A stretch of 64,000 bases of DNA from a virus, in IMG/VR virus record IMGVR_UViG_3300027896_001999, positions 1 to 64,000 of that record; one strand, given 5' to 3'. Positions 8,810 to 17,715 of the stretch are shown piece by piece (the stretch's first letter is position 1; each line of letters starts with the position of its first letter). The translations under genes and the position numbers were made by a program. Below the pieces are notes generated by a model that was given only the letters and a program-made list of their open reading frames with translations, had not been told where the DNA came from and did no database searches.

Positions 8810-9451
8810 TCATCCCATAATTGCATAAACTGTCCATATCGATACATTAAAATATCCTAACACCACTCGAAAATACACAGGCACAACATCTGTTAAAGAA
8901 ACAACCAGCTGTTCCACTTGAAGCACTGTGAGGAAACCATTATCAACGTCTATCCACACTACTCCAGCAATCTCACACTCATCTCCAGCACCAATCAAGT
9001 CAATACCAAGCTCATCATCAACACCATCTGTACCAATAGTTGCCGTATAATCTGAAGAGTCCGTACTTTCCTTTGCCCACAACAACCAATCAGCATTATA
9101 GTAGGACGAGACAATTACAGAACTGCCACCTGCGATGGAATCAATGATAATCTTTGCATCATTTACCCAACTCCCACGATTCTTATGTCTCTGTACGGCA
9201 GTATATATTTTTATTCTTTTTGCTGTTTCTGCGTCAAATGGTAAAATATTTGCTGAAAGCATATAACCGAGTTCATCAAGTAGATGTGATGGACATCTTT
9301 CCGCTAATTTAAGAAATGCCATTTCAGTGATTTCCTTTTTCCAATCTGCTACATGAGTATCAGACTTGGCAATCAGGGCTATTGCAGAAAGATCAGATGT
9401 CGCTGTCTTTTTTAACAGTTCTGGAATGTCTCTTGAAAATTCTGGCAACAT
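8810..9451 (-). CDS. Baseplate/tail protein I-like
   Basis: 213 residues following baseplate J in the order seen in P2-like baseplates (J then I). The first 90 residues are alpha-helical (MLPEFSRDIPELLKKTATSDLSAIALIAK, then LDELGYMLSANILPFDAETAKRIKIY). This resembles the helical N-terminus of gpI-family proteins, which bind the J wedge and the fibre or spike. The rest is beta-rich and diverges. Called mainly from position and general pattern. Confidence 0.55.
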   Translation of the reverse strand: MLPEFSRDIPELLKKTATSDLSAIALIAKSDTHVADWKKEITEMAFLKLAERCPSHLLDELGYMLSANILPFDAETAKRIKIYTAVQRHKNRGSWVNDAKIIIDSIAGGSSVIVSSYYNADWLLWAKESTDSSDYTATIGTDGVDDELGIDLIGAGDECEIAGVVWIDVDNGFLTVLQVEQLVVSLTDVVPVYFRVVLGYFNVSIWTVYAIMG

Positions 9452-9453
9452 AC

Positions 9454-11214
9454 TTAAATCTCCGTAAGTGTCATAACACCATCTGTGCTGATTTCATCTA
9501 TTGCATTAGTGAAAGGGAACGCCGGAGCTGCCCAAGTAACGTAATCACATCCGTCTATGAACATATTTATAAACCCAAGAGTTTCACTTTGGTCATGAGT
9601 TTGCCCAAAATATGGTGCAAGGCCACGACCATCTATTTCATCAAGAAACACTTGAATTTGAGGATAGTCCTCTGAGACGAACGTAGTAGTCCATTTTGCA
9701 TTTATCAAAGTCACAGCACTTTCAATTCCATTGGTAAAATAATCGTTTATTATTTCTGTAGTATACTCACTCATAAGTAGCCGAACACAGAGAGTATAAA
9801 AAGGCAACATATCTGCAAACACGAATCCGGTCTTTACCTTCATGGCTGAAGTGACGTTTCTTGTGTTATAAGTTGGGTCTTCTACTCTAACATCTATAGA
9901 TCCAAGTATAGTTCTATCTATCAAATAATTTTGAAGAGCTGTTTTAAATGCCCCAGAAGGAACTCCTCCCCCCGTTGGAACAACCACAACCTGGGCAGAA
10001 AGAAGACCATAGACATTCTTATTGACCGCAACTATAGAGACTCCTCCGTAAGCTTCTGCCAATGCTTGTCCATCTTCTACTGTTATAAATCTATCACGAG
10101 CCTTTAAAAGAAGCGGGGCAAGTCTTTTTGCAGATTCAATAGACTCTTCGTCACTACCACCAGTAAAAGTAGCAGGGTTAGAAACACCTTCTATATTGGC
10201 ATCAGAACCAGAATACATGGAAACTCTATTCACAACACTCACATTCCCGTCTAAGCCGCCACCATGAGCGTACATCGCATAGACCGGAAATGCACCAGGA
10301 AGAACTCCGTACACTCCGTCACCAAATCTTATTTTGCTTTTCCCATTCTTATCGTAAAGAATCTTGTAATGAGTATCCGCTACTCCTGAATTAACAAAAG
10401 TGTCTACTCTTGTCCAAACGACAGCATTTATAGTTATCACCAAGGTATTCTCCAACACCCATAAATGAGGCAAGGCAAACTCCTGCCATTCTGTGATAGC
10501 ATCAGCAGTGCCAAGAGATATAGATGCAGATAAAGAATCTTGTTGATAACAAGTGACTGGGAATGAATAGAGATGGATTATGTGAGCAGGAGTCCCTGCA
10601 TCAAGAATATCTATGTATGTGCCTGCGTAAGCACCCGCGAGGGTGGTTGATAGACGAATATGAGTAGCATCTACATAGATAACGTAATAGTCTGTATTTA
10701 TCAAAAGAGGAGAAGGCAAGTCTGCTGCTGCGGTGGTCAATCGTACCTTTTCACCGGTCGTGTACACTCTGGCAACAGTGAGTTTATCGTCTCCAGCAAC
10801 AGCTACAAAAGTTTCACTTGAAGCCGCAATGGTAACCGCAGCTCTTGCTTCATATTTCTTACCAACCATCACGGAGGAACCAACAGTCTTCCCTGATAAG
10901 TTTGCAGGGACTATTGTTACAGGGAACACAGTTGCTCCCTTAAGATAAAATAAAAGAATGCCCGAACTCTCTACTTGTGGTGTCAAGTCATAGTCTATCA
11001 ATTCACATAGATCTATAACGGCTTGACGAGTGAATGCTGTTCTTAGATATGCTTGATTGGCAGATGCATTTTCTATCATAGATAACATATCACCAACTCC
11101 AGCCCAAATACGTTTGAACCATTCTGGTTTGTCTACCAGATATGGATCGGAGTTGATATCATTCATAATAGTAGAGAATGTTCTTGAGGTATAACGAATT
11201 GGACTGGTTGTCAT
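9454..11214 (-). CDS. Baseplate J-like wedge protein
   Basis: 586 residues. Helical N-terminus (TFSTIMNDINSDPYLVDKPEWFKRIWAGVGDML), then beta domains with the conserved J-family segment KSKIRFGDGVYGVLP at about residue 295, followed by GGLDGNVSVVNRV and a helical SAKRLAPLLLKARDRFITVEDGQALA region. The C-terminal part carries the repeated domain with PSGAFKTALQNYLIDR. A distinct insert (VYTTGEKVRLTTAAADLPSPL, TDYYVIYVDATHIRLSTTLAG) near residue 170 looks like a small beta domain. It forms the wedge ring joining the hub to spikes and fibres. Starts ATGA-coupled to the gene upstream. Confidence 0.88.
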   Translation of the reverse strand: MTTSPIRYTSRTFSTIMNDINSDPYLVDKPEWFKRIWAGVGDMLSMIENASANQAYLRTAFTRQAVIDLCELIDYDLTPQVESSGILLFYLKGATVFPVTIVPANLSGKTVGSSVMVGKKYEARAAVTIAASSETFVAVAGDDKLTVARVYTTGEKVRLTTAAADLPSPLLINTDYYVIYVDATHIRLSTTLAGAYAGTYIDILDAGTPAHIIHLYSFPVTCYQQDSLSASISLGTADAITEWQEFALPHLWVLENTLVITINAVVWTRVDTFVNSGVADTHYKILYDKNGKSKIRFGDGVYGVLPGAFPVYAMYAHGGGLDGNVSVVNRVSMYSGSDANIEGVSNPATFTGGSDEESIESAKRLAPLLLKARDRFITVEDGQALAEAYGGVSIVAVNKNVYGLLSAQVVVVPTGGGVPSGAFKTALQNYLIDRTILGSIDVRVEDPTYNTRNVTSAMKVKTGFVFADMLPFYTLCVRLLMSEYTTEIINDYFTNGIESAVTLINAKWTTTFVSEDYPQIQVFLDEIDGRGLAPYFGQTHDQSETLGFINMFIDGCDYVTWAAPAFPFTNAIDEISTDGVMTLTEI

Positions 11215-11621
11215 TTCACTCCTGCCATTGGTACGTTTATCGTTCTGTAATTATTGAAATTGTAATAAGGAATAAACAAGACTATTACGTCTAATTCTCC
11301 GCCAGACTTAAGAAAACTGATACTGGTTTGACTCACTGCAATTCTACGATCTGGAAGACCGTTCAAACCATCCGCAACAACACTATTCTTCCATGCAATA
11401 GCATTGGCGGCATTATATCTTATATTCACTTGAAGACCAAGGTCGTTCGGATGATTTTCATACCCAGAAACCCCACCCGACTCTCTTCTGTCGTAGTACA
11501 AACTTCTATCCCGTTGATACATAAGCAACATCAAATCTGAACTCAGTTCTAAGTCCAAATTATTTTTTCCGTAATAGAAAAATATATCCCAACTGCTGAG
11601 TTCATCTATAGAATAATCCAT
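11211..11621 (-). CDS. Putative gp25-position baseplate wedge protein
   Basis: 136 residues between the spike protein and baseplate J, exactly where T4 gp25/P2 gpW-like proteins are found. It begins MDYSIDELSSWDIFFYYGKNNLDLELSSDL and has a mixed alpha/beta pattern. A clear gp25 motif cannot be seen, so the assignment rests on synteny. ATGA coupling to J supports joint production. Confidence 0.5.
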   Translation of the reverse strand: MDYSIDELSSWDIFFYYGKNNLDLELSSDLMLLMYQRDRSLYYDRRESGGVSGYENHPNDLGLQVNIRYNAANAIAWKNSVVADGLNGLPDRRIAVSQTSISFLKSGGELDVIVLFIPYYNFNNYRTINVPMAGVK

Positions 11622-12218
11622 CTATTTTCCTTTCAAGAGTAAACTTATGATCGTACTCAGATTCGTCCTTATTGCCACAAATGCAGCAACATTAACAGGA
11701 ACCCCTGAAGGGACCCCTCCAGTAACCACAGTCAAAGCTTCTATGGCAGATATCAAGTTCGTAAGAGTTGTCTTCAAGATATTACCTAAGACGAAAGGTT
11801 CAGTCCCTTCCAAGAAGACCAACTCTTTGGTGTCGTCACTATACTTTATACTTTCTTTAGTGATAGGACTTTCAAAAATCACTCTTGTTGCCGGCTGGCC
11901 ATCAAACTTTGATGGGATCATGCTGTCCATTTCACTTGCGTAATGTAGATATCGAGGCTTATTCGGATCACCCGAAGCAAAGTACACATCTACCCAGGAA
12001 CCTTTCTCTGGGACACTCATAGAGTTCCCTTGTCTTGGAAAGCACCACATCCCTTTGTCTTCTGTATAGAAACCCAGTTCCGGTATGACGACCTTCACTC
12101 GCCCTTTCTTTAAAGTATCAAAGTTGTTTACGACTTCAGATTCGTAATGCCTCAACCATTTAGTCTCTTCACGAATAACCTGATCAAGCTGAGCTCGGAC
12201 ATCTCTTTGAAAACTCAT
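11622..12218 (-). CDS. Baseplate spike protein (gpV/gp45-like)
   Basis: 198 residues. After a helical start, residues ~45-105 match the OB-fold of contractile-tail spike proteins (GRVKVVIPELGFYTEDKGMWCFP, then VPEKGSWVDVYFASGDPNKPRYLHY). The C-terminal part (TRVIFESPITKESIKYSDDTKELVF) is the short beta-helix needle stem, followed by a helix. It would cap the tail tube and pierce the outer envelope. Overlaps the hub gene stop as ATGA. Confidence 0.75.
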   Translation of the reverse strand: MSFQRDVRAQLDQVIREETKWLRHYESEVVNNFDTLKKGRVKVVIPELGFYTEDKGMWCFPRQGNSMSVPEKGSWVDVYFASGDPNKPRYLHYASEMDSMIPSKFDGQPATRVIFESPITKESIKYSDDTKELVFLEGTEPFVLGNILKTTLTNLISAIEALTVVTGGVPSGVPVNVAAFVAIRTNLSTIISLLLKGK

Positions 12219-13462
12219 ATAATAAAGCTTCCTCCGGTATATGTAAGAGTGTCCATCGCTTCTGCTGAAATACGATAACCGTCTTTGTCTATGGTGTGAT
12301 CAACTTTCGATAAAAATAATGGTGCCATATAGTTTGACAAATTGTCTGGAAAACCCTTTCCAAATTTAGCAAGTATTGGGGGAGTGATCATCGGATTTCC
12401 AAGCATCTGTAGATTCACGCTGTATCCAATTCCTTGTGGGGCGGTCGTTTCATCATAAGGAACAAATATACCTTTCTTGACCAATTCACCGAAGTCTGTT
12501 ACGTCCATCGCCCATTTCATATAGTCATTCATTGAAGATATACCGCCTTTGGAATTTCTTCTTTTAAGTTCATCACTTATTTTTTCTGGAACGAACCTAT
12601 ATGCTTTCACCGTTTCAGTTTCAGCTATGTATCTAATGAATGTGGTCTTACCATTTATCATGACCAGTCTTACATTATCACCGGTCCCTGATTCCCCCAT
12701 ATGATTTTGCCAAGAATAACTTGTGACATTAGCCAAACCCCATTTGTAATCCAAATAGATGGAGTTTCCGTATGATGCCCCTGTTACTTCCTTATTAAAT
12801 TGTACCAAATTAAATTTGTCATGATCAACGAACATTCCATATAGAAGTCCACTTGGAGTAGCCCCAACTCTAAATATGCAGTGCCAATCCCTTGCACATC
12901 TTTGAAGGAATTTGAAGTCGGATTCCCACTGAAGAATCTGTGTATCTTCTTGAATACGTTCAGATCCTTTCTCAAACATGATATCCCAAAAAGAAACTCC
13001 CATACGTGTGAATATTTCTACAACCACGCTGGTCTTATCTCCTGTGGTATAAACTTTTTGTTCTTTCGTCTTACTCCATTCAGTCCCAATGAAATTACAA
13101 TTATATTGGATACGTCCATCTTGGCTACCAGACCCAGAAGGAGCCATTATGTATCCAGTCATTCCTTCACGAACCATGCTTCCACCCATTTCTTGTGGGT
13201 TCTTAACCAAGGCCAATGCTGTTCTTATATTCGTATCTACATCTTTATATCCCCAAGCTATTTTCACTTTCATCCCCATTCTAAGAAGACGGGGATAGTT
13301 CGCATTGGGATCAAACAGAGACAGAGTTCCAGAGGAAGCTTTTTGAATCTCTTCCGTCACGGTCAAACTTATGATGTCTTGACTTATTATTTTCTTTTCT
13401 ATACCAACATCTTCTATCTCAACACTAAAGAAAGAAGAGTCAGCATTGTATAGACCAATCAT
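12215..13462 (-). CDS. Tail hub / late control gpD-like protein
   Basis: 415 residues placed upstream of the spike protein, as in gpD/gp27/Mu gp44 hubs. It opens with beta hairpins (FFSVEIEDVGIEKKIISQDIISLTVTE), has SGTLSLFDPNANYPRLLRMGMKVKIAWGY typical of hub domain 1, and a middle segment SFWDIMFEKGSERIQEDTQILQWESDFKFLQRCARDWHCIF matching the 'Q-x-x-E-S-D-x-x-F-L-x-x' signature of gpD proteins. It connects the tape-measure end of the tube to the spike. Confident assignment. Confidence 0.8.
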   Translation of the reverse strand: MIGLYNADSSFFSVEIEDVGIEKKIISQDIISLTVTEEIQKASSGTLSLFDPNANYPRLLRMGMKVKIAWGYKDVDTNIRTALALVKNPQEMGGSMVREGMTGYIMAPSGSGSQDGRIQYNCNFIGTEWSKTKEQKVYTTGDKTSVVVEIFTRMGVSFWDIMFEKGSERIQEDTQILQWESDFKFLQRCARDWHCIFRVGATPSGLLYGMFVDHDKFNLVQFNKEVTGASYGNSIYLDYKWGLANVTSYSWQNHMGESGTGDNVRLVMINGKTTFIRYIAETETVKAYRFVPEKISDELKRRNSKGGISSMNDYMKWAMDVTDFGELVKKGIFVPYDETTAPQGIGYSVNLQMLGNPMITPPILAKFGKGFPDNLSNYMAPLFLSKVDHTIDKDGYRISAEAMDTLTYTGGSFII

Positions 13463-14299
13463 TTATATCTCGTCCAATATAATCTTATACTTATTTTTAC
13501 CAGTAGACACCAAGTTCTTCACCTTCCATTTTGTCTTTGAAGAATGAAGGACCTCGTTTTCTTTTCTATGAGAAGACATAGACTTTAAGGAAATGCCTTT
13601 TTTATTGGGGCTTTCAAAAACTATAGAGATAGAGTCACCTATTCCAGTGCCTTCGGAAAATTTTTCAGCAATTCTATGATCTGACGACCAAGAAGATAAT
13701 CCTTTCATGTCCACTGTAGAGCCTTTTCTAAAGGTATTATTTACATCAAAATCCGACCATCCTTCTGCTAAATCCAAACTGACTCCTCTATAAATTTTAC
13801 TGTATCTATCTTTATAGACAGGGTAAAATTCAAACAGATTTTCTATTTTGTTTACATCATCTTTGTATTGCTTTTTACGGGACTCTGAACCATCAAACTT
13901 TCCCTGTTGAATTAATCTAAAGTCTGAAGGATCATTAGACCAACTTAAACAAGATTGATAATATTCTTTTGCTTTTTGTTTTGTTATTGGAAATTTTGCG
14001 TCTAAGGCACAATTCATTAAATCTTTTATAGAATCTTCTTCTCCATAAATTGTATCTATGTGCCCTCTTTCCCCTCGCACGGATTTCCCAGGAATGTTAT
14101 TTGGGTCTTCTTTTTTCCCAGAAGACCGTTCTTTCGGAACTTCTTTCTTCGGACCCGCCTTGTCCGGGACCCATTTGCTTCCAGCGTAATGAAACGGACG
14201 ACCGAAGATCATCTTCTTTTGACCTTCCTCCGCTTTCATGACATTAAGAAGTTCCATCACTATGGCTTTCTGTAGTTTAAAAGAATTTTTATTTATCAT
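13463..14299 (-). CDS. Putative ADP-ribosyltransferase effector with shared N-terminal module
   Basis: 278 residues. Residues 8-47 are the recurring leader (AIVMELLNVMKAEEGQKKMIFGRPFHYAGSKWVPDK), followed by a low-complexity Lys/Glu/Ser linker to ~75. The C-terminal half fits the R-S-E class of ADP-ribosyltransferases: YRG with R171, the serine motif LSSWSS (202-206) followed by an A-x-x-F helix, and an E-x-E pair at E247/E249 in KENEVLH. An E-x-E pair suggests arginine-directed transfer. The gene sits as an extra unit between two tail genes, with ATGA coupling upstream and a 0-base gap downstream. I infer a virion-delivered effector that modifies a host protein, like T4 Alt. Activity is unproven. 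Confidence 0.75.
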   Translation of the reverse strand: MINKNSFKLQKAIVMELLNVMKAEEGQKKMIFGRPFHYAGSKWVPDKAGPKKEVPKERSSGKKEDPNNIPGKSVRGERGHIDTIYGEEDSIKDLMNCALDAKFPITKQKAKEYYQSCLSWSNDPSDFRLIQQGKFDGSESRKKQYKDDVNKIENLFEFYPVYKDRYSKIYRGVSLDLAEGWSDFDVNNTFRKGSTVDMKGLSSWSSDHRIAEKFSEGTGIGDSISIVFESPNKKGISLKSMSSHRKENEVLHSSKTKWKVKNLVSTGKNKYKIILDEI

Positions 14300-14565
14300 C
14301 TTATGGGTATCTTCAACGACCTTATTTTTGATAAATCAAAACCGGCTTCAAATAGATCTTCAATATTATGTTCTACAGCTTTATAGACTTCGCCCTCGGT
14401 CCCATCTCCATATCTTGCCGTAACAATTTCATCTATGGCATCACCAACTCGAATATTAGACAAAGAAGCCGTAGAATATTTCGGGTATTCCCTTAGATCC
14501 TTCACTGCGTAATGATCTCCATAAATATCTATGAAAGGAACAGTTTCTATCGTTTGATATCTCAA
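14296..14565 (-). CDS. Small putative baseplate protein
   Basis: 89 residues: TVPFIDIYGDHYAVKDLREYP, then a helix-rich C-terminus. It is ATGA-coupled on both sides, between the LysM-position tail protein and the ART gene. The compact alpha/beta pattern and the place between tape measure and hub suggest a baseplate or tail-tip component. No family recognised. Confidence 0.5.
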   Translation of the reverse strand: MRYQTIETVPFIDIYGDHYAVKDLREYPKYSTASLSNIRVGDAIDEIVTARYGDGTEGEVYKAVEHNIEDLFEAGFDLSKIRSLKIPIR

Positions 14566-15152
14566 TATGACTTCTCTCCGTTCATGCTTTTGTAAATATC
14601 GTAAGCCCCATACACCATCCCAGTAAGAGCCGCCATCTTTCTGAAAATTTCTTCAGACTTGTACAACGGATTCGTTTCGTCTAACCAAAGTTCCATACTT
14701 ATCTCAGAGTACTGAGGTTGCCCAAGAGCGTTCACCCATCCTTGTTTATGGGAAGCATCACATTTCTTCACCCAATAAACCAATGGAACTGAACCGGTCC
14801 CCCAATAATACAGAACTCTCGGGGTAGTTTCAAACTGATCAGAAAAGAAATCCGTAAGACCAACTGCATTCTGTCTAAGCATGTCAAATTGCTTTAGCAT
14901 AAGAACATTGCCAACGGTATTATTTCGTTTCATAAGTGGCAAAGTAAAAGCAATTTTCCGATTCCCGGCTCCGCCAGGAGTGATCGGTGAAAAGTTTAAG
15001 CCGGGAATCGGAGTTTCACTTAAGACTATATCTTTAGTGTCAGATATATCCCCAGGAATGGTTACGCTGGTTATCAATTGATAATTGTCTATATCAAACA
15101 AGAACCATGGAATATGAAAAGAATACCTTGCTATGTCTAAACTCAGTTTCAT
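14562..15152 (-). CDS. Tail protein between tape measure and hub
   Basis: 196 residues, beta-rich, with the stretch GAGNRKIAFTLPLMKRNNTVGNVLML and later TPRVLYYWGTGSVPLVYWVKKCD. The second stretch resembles the tube-like N-terminal domain of the LysM/XkdP-type or gp53-like proteins that cap the tail tube next to the hub. No LysM repeat is present. ATGA-coupled to the tape measure. Role inferred from order and pattern. Confidence 0.6.
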   Translation of the reverse strand: MKLSLDIARYSFHIPWFLFDIDNYQLITSVTIPGDISDTKDIVLSETPIPGLNFSPITPGGAGNRKIAFTLPLMKRNNTVGNVLMLKQFDMLRQNAVGLTDFFSDQFETTPRVLYYWGTGSVPLVYWVKKCDASHKQGWVNALGQPQYSEISMELWLDETNPLYKSEEIFRKMAALTGMVYGAYDIYKSMNGEKSY

Positions 15153-16471
15153 TTGTGGGCAACTCCCTCCCCTTCAAAACCAAGATTGTTTCTTAGACCA
15201 TCCTTAAGGCTCCAAGCAATTCCCGCTCCAACTTCTACACCAACTTGTTTCGCATTTGACGGAGCAGAAACATTGACATTTATCGTACTGTCTATCTTGC
15301 TATTTATATTAGTCGAACTTGAAGATTTCTTTGCCAGAACCTCCTTTGTTGGTTCTGATACAAATGTTTCTTTTATATCTTTAAGGTTATTTGCCCAACC
15401 CTTCCAATTCGCATCTCCTAATGCCTTGAATCTCTTTTGATACTCATCGGCCATTTTTTCTTTTTCTTCATACAGTCTTTTCATCTTTACACGATCGTTT
15501 TCTCGCCATGCCGAAAACATTTCACCTGCGTTCACTGCTCTTTCTATAGTGAAAGCCAATACATCAAAGATCAATGCCAAAAGTCTTATAGCCGGTGCAA
15601 GAATCATTCCCACCAAGTTTCCTATCGTTCTAAAGAGAGCAACCACAAATCCTCCTTTGGTCAATACCTTGTCCAATGCTTCGTACAGTCTTACGAAAGA
15701 ACCTACGAAAGATGCGATCAAAGGTCCTGCATCTTCAAATCCTTTTGAAAGACCGATAACAAACGCACCCACCCATTCAATCAGTTTTGCCCACCGGCTG
15801 GTGAGTGTTTCAAAGAAAGGTTTCATGACTTCCAATATGTAAAGTGCTACCACAGTAATCTTAAACATTATGATATTTATAATATCGCTCATTGTCTTTG
15901 TAGTTCTACCAAAGATGGCTTCTAATTTTCGTGTCAGAGACTCCATCATAGTATGAACGACATCTACTATTGCCTTTACAATAGTATAGACCGCCCTAAA
16001 AGCATTAGCGATCATCACTCCCCACTTTACGAACATCACTCGGTGTTCTCTTGTCCAGTCTAAAATCTTTTGTAATATCGGAATGAGTAGTCTTCGTAAA
16101 GGCCAAAAAAGACTTCTTTGTATGATGTCCCCCACGTGGGAGAATGTTCTTCCTATTTCAGGGACACCTTTCATCACAGACTGAAGACTGACATATGCCG
16201 TAGCAAGGCCAACAAGTTTCTTGGTCAATGCAGATATCATTGCACTGGACCCTTCAGAAAAATTACTGACACTGGTCTTTAGTGCACTGCTGGCTTCTTT
16301 TGTCTTAGTCTTAGTCTTTCCAGTGACTTCATCAACACCAGATCGTATTTTCTCCCCTGCGCTGGTGGTCATGCTTTCAATGGTGTTCTTCAAACCGACC
16401 ATGCTGTCCGCAATGGTGTTTATAGAACTTTGCATAGACTTTGTATCAAATGTGAATATCGCATCTTCCAT
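15149..16471 (-). CDS. Tape measure protein
   Basis: 440 residues. N-terminal helical heptads (SMQSSINTIADSMVGLKNTIESM), a Lys/Thr linker, then long hydrophobic helices between residues 85 and 330 (AMISALTKKLVGLATAYVSLQSVMKG; MSDIINIIMFKITVVALYILEVM; VGMILAPAIRLLALIFDVLAF), a charged helix and a Ser/Asn/Val-rich tail. It lies directly after the frameshifted tail-assembly chaperone, the standard position. Tape-measure length correlates with tail length, and 440 residues at about 0.15 nm each implies a tube near 65 nm. Confidence 0.85.
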   Translation of the reverse strand: MEDAIFTFDTKSMQSSINTIADSMVGLKNTIESMTTSAGEKIRSGVDEVTGKTKTKTKEASSALKTSVSNFSEGSSAMISALTKKLVGLATAYVSLQSVMKGVPEIGRTFSHVGDIIQRSLFWPLRRLLIPILQKILDWTREHRVMFVKWGVMIANAFRAVYTIVKAIVDVVHTMMESLTRKLEAIFGRTTKTMSDIINIIMFKITVVALYILEVMKPFFETLTSRWAKLIEWVGAFVIGLSKGFEDAGPLIASFVGSFVRLYEALDKVLTKGGFVVALFRTIGNLVGMILAPAIRLLALIFDVLAFTIERAVNAGEMFSAWRENDRVKMKRLYEEKEKMADEYQKRFKALGDANWKGWANNLKDIKETFVSEPTKEVLAKKSSSSTNINSKIDSTINVNVSAPSNAKQVGVEVGAGIAWSLKDGLRNNLGFEGEGVAHK

Positions 16472-16654
16472 TCAAACCACCTTCGTATTGTCACTTTTAC
16501 CCTGTAAAACGTTAAAACCGGTCTTTTACCTGTTTTAATACCGTTTTATACAGCACCGGTGACTCCCAGCAAGGTTTTATAAAGTTCCCGCTCATAAGGG
16601 TATTATGCTAAAAATAAAACCTTTATTTATTGATATGTATAGTAAAAAAGATGA
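16472..16654 (-). other. 184-nt untranslated spacer with nested inverted repeats
   Basis: The only sizeable gap inside the tail operon. On the minus strand it contains ACCGGT twice about 40 bases apart, and TAAAACG paired with CGTTTTA across the same interval, so the transcript can fold into nested hairpins before the tape-measure RBS (GAAGGTGG). A run AAAGGTTTTATTTTTA follows the chaperone stop. It may tune chaperone-to-tape-measure ratios by attenuation or mRNA processing; this is inference. Confidence 0.35.
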
Positions 16655-16867
16655 CTACTCCGATTGATCTGTGTCTTTTCTTTTTTGTAAAGCATCTGCG
16701 TAATTCACCGTGAACAAATAATCTTTCATGCTCATGTCACAAATGTCTTTCATTGTAATCCCACCACTACTCTGTCTACATATAAGAAAGCTTTCTTTGA
16801 CAATGTCTTGGAACTCTACATCAATATGACAAACATTAGAAAACAACCATAACCAGTCAGGACTCAC
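16655..16867 (-). CDS. Tail assembly chaperone, -1 frame extension
   Basis: 70 residues if read from GTG 16867, but this GTG has no good RBS. The same frame is entered without interruption from the preceding gene by a -1 slip at the heptamer at 16897-16903: after the slip codons run F-R-F-R-T-Y-S-L-R-W and continue directly into V-S-P-D-W-L-W. I therefore read it as the C-terminal extension of the upstream protein, giving a fusion of about 350 residues, the G/GT arrangement of tail-assembly chaperones just before the tape measure. Confidence 0.7.
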   Translation of the reverse strand: MSPDWLWLFSNVCHIDVEFQDIVKESFLICRQSSGGITMKDICDMSMKDYLFTVNYADALQKRKDTDQSE

Positions 16868-16872
16868 CCATC

Positions 16873-17706
16873 TTAGAGAGTAAGTCCGGAAACGAAAAAA
16901 TTTGACAGATTGATCGGAACTCTAAATTTTTTGTCGCAAGAGGGACAGACTTTGTCAACGTTCGGATTGATACCATATTTTGAGACTTCGGTATTGAGTG
17001 CCCCCAAGTCTACTCGTGCATCTTTGATATTTTCAAATATCAATATGCCATATAGACTTTTATCTTTCTTTTCAACTTCCATCCCGTTTATCTTTTCCAT
17101 GGCTTCTACATACATAGCAAACTGCATACGCACACTATCGTTAGAGCCATATTTTCTTTCTGCAACCATACAGTCATTTAGAGTCGGATGACGAAGTGTC
17201 ATGGACTCTACGGACAAAAGAACATCTTTTGTACTTTGATTTATTATATTCACGGGCTGAGAAAGACTTACCGTAAAATTTGGGACTATCTCTTCCATGA
17301 AAGTCGTTTCAAGTTGAGAAATGAAATCTCTTGTGTCAATCTCCATTTCCCCTTCTTTCACAAATTCATTCACAATTCTAAACCCGCAACGAGGGCATCT
17401 ATAAACCCCTTCCGCTCCATCATTGTCTGGGTCATATAGAATCATAATCTGAATCATGCAAAATTCTGCCGACCGATATGGTATAAATCCTACCATATTC
17501 TTAATATCCGTCTTATCTGAAATAACCCTTTCGTCACTTTTAATAGATTCTATGCAACCAGATAAGAAAGACTTGACAGCGGACATGACCATACCGCTGT
17601 CAATGAATTTCTTAGCATCAGCTATGACTATCGCCTTTGGACGAACTATCTCTACTTCAGTAAAAATATTTCCTGAGGGCATAAAGACAGGAATTGGTAA
17701 TTTCAT
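16873..17706 (-). CDS. Tail assembly chaperone / baseplate-hub assembly protein with two zinc ribbons
   Basis: 277 residues. N-terminal beta strands (LPIPVFMPSGNIFTEVEIVRP), a Cys pair C104-P-R-C107, a helical middle (LNDCMVAERKYGSNDSVRMQF), and a second pair C254-P-S-C257 close to the end. The two CPxC pairs could together bind one zinc or each anchor a knuckle, as in T4-type base plate proteins in the same position. It lies between tube and tape measure and ends in the slippery sequence A-AAT-TTT, so it is the abundant zero-frame form of a frameshifting pair. Confidence 0.7.
   Translation of the reverse strand: MKLPIPVFMPSGNIFTEVEIVRPKAIVIADAKKFIDSGMVMSAVKSFLSGCIESIKSDERVISDKTDIKNMVGFIPYRSAEFCMIQIMILYDPDNDGAEGVYRCPRCGFRIVNEFVKEGEMEIDTRDFISQLETTFMEEIVPNFTVSLSQPVNIINQSTKDVLLSVESMTLRHPTLNDCMVAERKYGSNDSVRMQFAMYVEAMEKINGMEVEKKDKSLYGILIFENIKDARVDLGALNTEVSKYGINPNVDKVCPSCDKKFRVPINLSNFFVSGLTL
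16897..16903 (-). promoter_or_regulatory. Programmed -1 ribosomal frameshift site AAATTTT
   Basis: On the coding strand the zero-frame codons read TCA AAT TTT TTC, so A-AAT-TTT is a canonical X-XXY-YYZ slippery heptamer seven codons before the TAA. The -1 frame has no stop between the heptamer and the downstream ORF and joins it in frame. Another T-TTT-TTC slip is possible just after it. This arrangement is conserved in tail-assembly chaperone pairs across tailed phages. Confidence 0.7.
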
Positions 17707-17715
17707 AAATACTCC

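Noticed and set aside
12881-13453. 190-codon plus-strand ORF opposite the hub gene
   Set aside because: Antisense to a confidently assigned tail hub gene, no RBS, low-quality composition.
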